Assembly: GCA_964354365.1 (NCBI GenBank)
Contig: CAYGZM010000168.1
Coordinates: 1 to 7,716 of the forward strand
Reading direction: 5' to 3'
DNA: 7,716 nucleotides
Source of the DNA: CAYGZM01 sp964354365
Lineage (GTDB): Bacteria > Planctomycetota > Phycisphaerae > Sedimentisphaerales > Anaerobacaceae
Position numbers and translations under genes: made by a program. The notes under the pieces are model-generated. The model was given only the letters and a program-made list of their open reading frames with translations. It searched no databases and was not told the DNA's origin. Below, one piece after another: positions 7,379 through 7,716 of the stretch (its first letter is position 1; the number at the start of each line of letters is the position of its first letter).

Positions 7379-7407
7379 TTGCCCGGAGGGTAGGAGCAGG
7401 GTATAGT
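7379..7407 (+). promoter_or_regulatory. Candidate sigma70-type promoter of the DUF2284 gene
   Basis: TTGCCC (7379-7384), a 17-bp spacer and TATAGT (7402-7407): four and five matches to the two consensus hexamers at the ideal spacing. Initiation is expected near 7414, giving a leader of about 90 nt before the ATG. It is the best promoter match in the divergent gap, although it is a motif match only. Confidence 0.45.
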
Positions 7408-7414
7408 ATCCTGC
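7396..7414. promoter_or_regulatory. Operator-like dyad over the -10 box
   Basis: GCAGGGTATAGTATCCTGC has dyad symmetry: arms GCAGG (7396-7400) and CCTGC (7410-7414), plus symmetric TA steps inside. It is centred almost exactly on the candidate -10 hexamer, the position a repressor dimer would use to block RNA polymerase. No regulator gene is in the window. Confidence 0.35.
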
Positions 7415-7420
7415 AGATTG

Positions 7421-7471
7421 TAAGGTGTTCTCAAACTGACCGATTCGCCTTGTCAGTTTGAATAAGGTGTT
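7421..7471. repeat. Perfect 10-bp inverted repeat inside 9-bp direct repeats
   Basis: TCAAACTGAC (7431-7440) and GTCAGTTTGA (7452-7461) are a perfect inverted repeat with an 11-nt centre. The arm centres are 21 bp apart, about two DNA turns. TAAGGTGTT occurs directly on each side (7421-7429 and 7463-7471). The unit lies in the leader of the DUF2284 gene. It could be an operator for a dimeric regulator, an RNA hairpin, or a small inserted palindrome with duplicated target. There is no U-tract, so it is not a standard terminator. Confidence 0.55.
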
Positions 7472-7505
7472 ATGAATTGAGCTATCCGTGAGAGATTCGC
7501 GTAGA

Positions 7506-7716
7506 ATGGGTCGCAAACAGGAAAAGCCGGCAAAAACGCCTGATCTTTCAGACGAGATGCTCTGTGGCATGGCAGTCGAGAAGGCCGGCGTGAAGGATGC
7601 CAGGATAGTCTCACCCTCAGACGTGGAAACCGCGCCCTGGGTTCGGCTGAAATGCCAGTTTGGGTGCGACGGATATGGTCAATGCTTAGTGTGCCCGCCG
7701 TTCACGCCGACGCCGG
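7506..7716 (+). CDS. DUF2284 predicted metal-binding protein, 5' part
   Basis: The first 70 codons of a gene that runs off the window end. The segment WVRLKCQFGCDGYGQCLVC followed by PPFTPTP (from residue 46) matches the start of the DUF2284 family, predicted metal-binding proteins frequent in anaerobes. Cysteines C50, C54, C60 and C63 could bind a metal or iron-sulfur cluster; C60 appears additional to the usual pattern. The first 45 residues form a hydrophilic lead-in without signal peptide or membrane segment. The ATG at 7506 is preceded by GAGAG about 11 nt upstream. A GTG at 7488 is also in frame, and a stop at 7473 bars anything longer. The function is not established in the family as far as I know, and no link to the helicase block is evident beyond a shared divergent control region. 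Confidence 0.75.
   Translation, partial: MGRKQEKPAKTPDLSDEMLCGMAVEKAGVKDARIVSPSDVETAPWVRLKCQFGCDGYGQCLVCPPFTPTP

Noticed and set aside
7181..7570. Minus-strand open frame of 129 codons
   Set aside because: It overlaps both the XPB start and the DUF2284 start and crosses the promoter and palindrome region. The translation looks random.
1..7716. CRISPR array, tRNA, rRNA or insertion sequence
   Set aside because: No regularly spaced direct repeats, no cloverleaf or ribosomal signature, and no transposase or terminal inverted repeats were found by reading both strands.

Overview
The window holds four complete protein genes on the minus strand and the 5' end of a fifth gene on the plus strand. 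By eye it has moderate GC. RecQ and SWIM-SNF2 proteins point to a bacterium. The paired XPB helicase and Bax1-type nuclease were described biochemically in archaea but also occur in bacteria. Three of the four complete genes lack a clear Shine-Dalgarno site, and there is a small TCCCGAT/ATCGGGA palindrome between genes. Together with the DUF2284 gene, this would fit an anaerobic or environmental lineage such as Planctomycetes, but the assignment is a low-confidence inference.

Layout in the direction of minus-strand transcription: an XPB-like SF2 helicase (7232 to 5775) overlaps a DUF790/Bax1-like nuclease (5809 to 4589) by 35 bp. A 242-bp gap follows, with hairpins and a weak promoter candidate. 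Then come RecQ (4346 to 2517), a 65-bp gap, and a SWIM zinc-finger SNF2 ATPase (2451 to 22). All four proteins appear intact, with their main catalytic motifs readable. A 273-bp divergent control region (7233-7505) separates this block from a plus-strand DUF2284 metal-binding protein gene, which is cut off by the window end after 70 codons.

How they could work together: XPB and Bax1 are known to form a helicase-nuclease machine that unwinds and cuts DNA near damage or junctions. RecQ unwinds forks, flaps and recombination intermediates. SNF2 ATPases translocate on duplex DNA and remodel bound protein. Three SF2 motors and one nuclease in a row on one strand suggest a DNA repair or genome-defence cassette. 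Neither the joint function nor a single transcript is proven by the sequence. No methyltransferase, toxin, transposase, CRISPR, tRNA or rRNA is visible.

The least explained parts are the two control regions. The one upstream of the DUF2284 gene combines a fair promoter, a dyad centred on its -10 box, and a perfect 10-bp inverted repeat flanked by 9-bp direct repeats. The one upstream of RecQ contains mutually exclusive stem possibilities.
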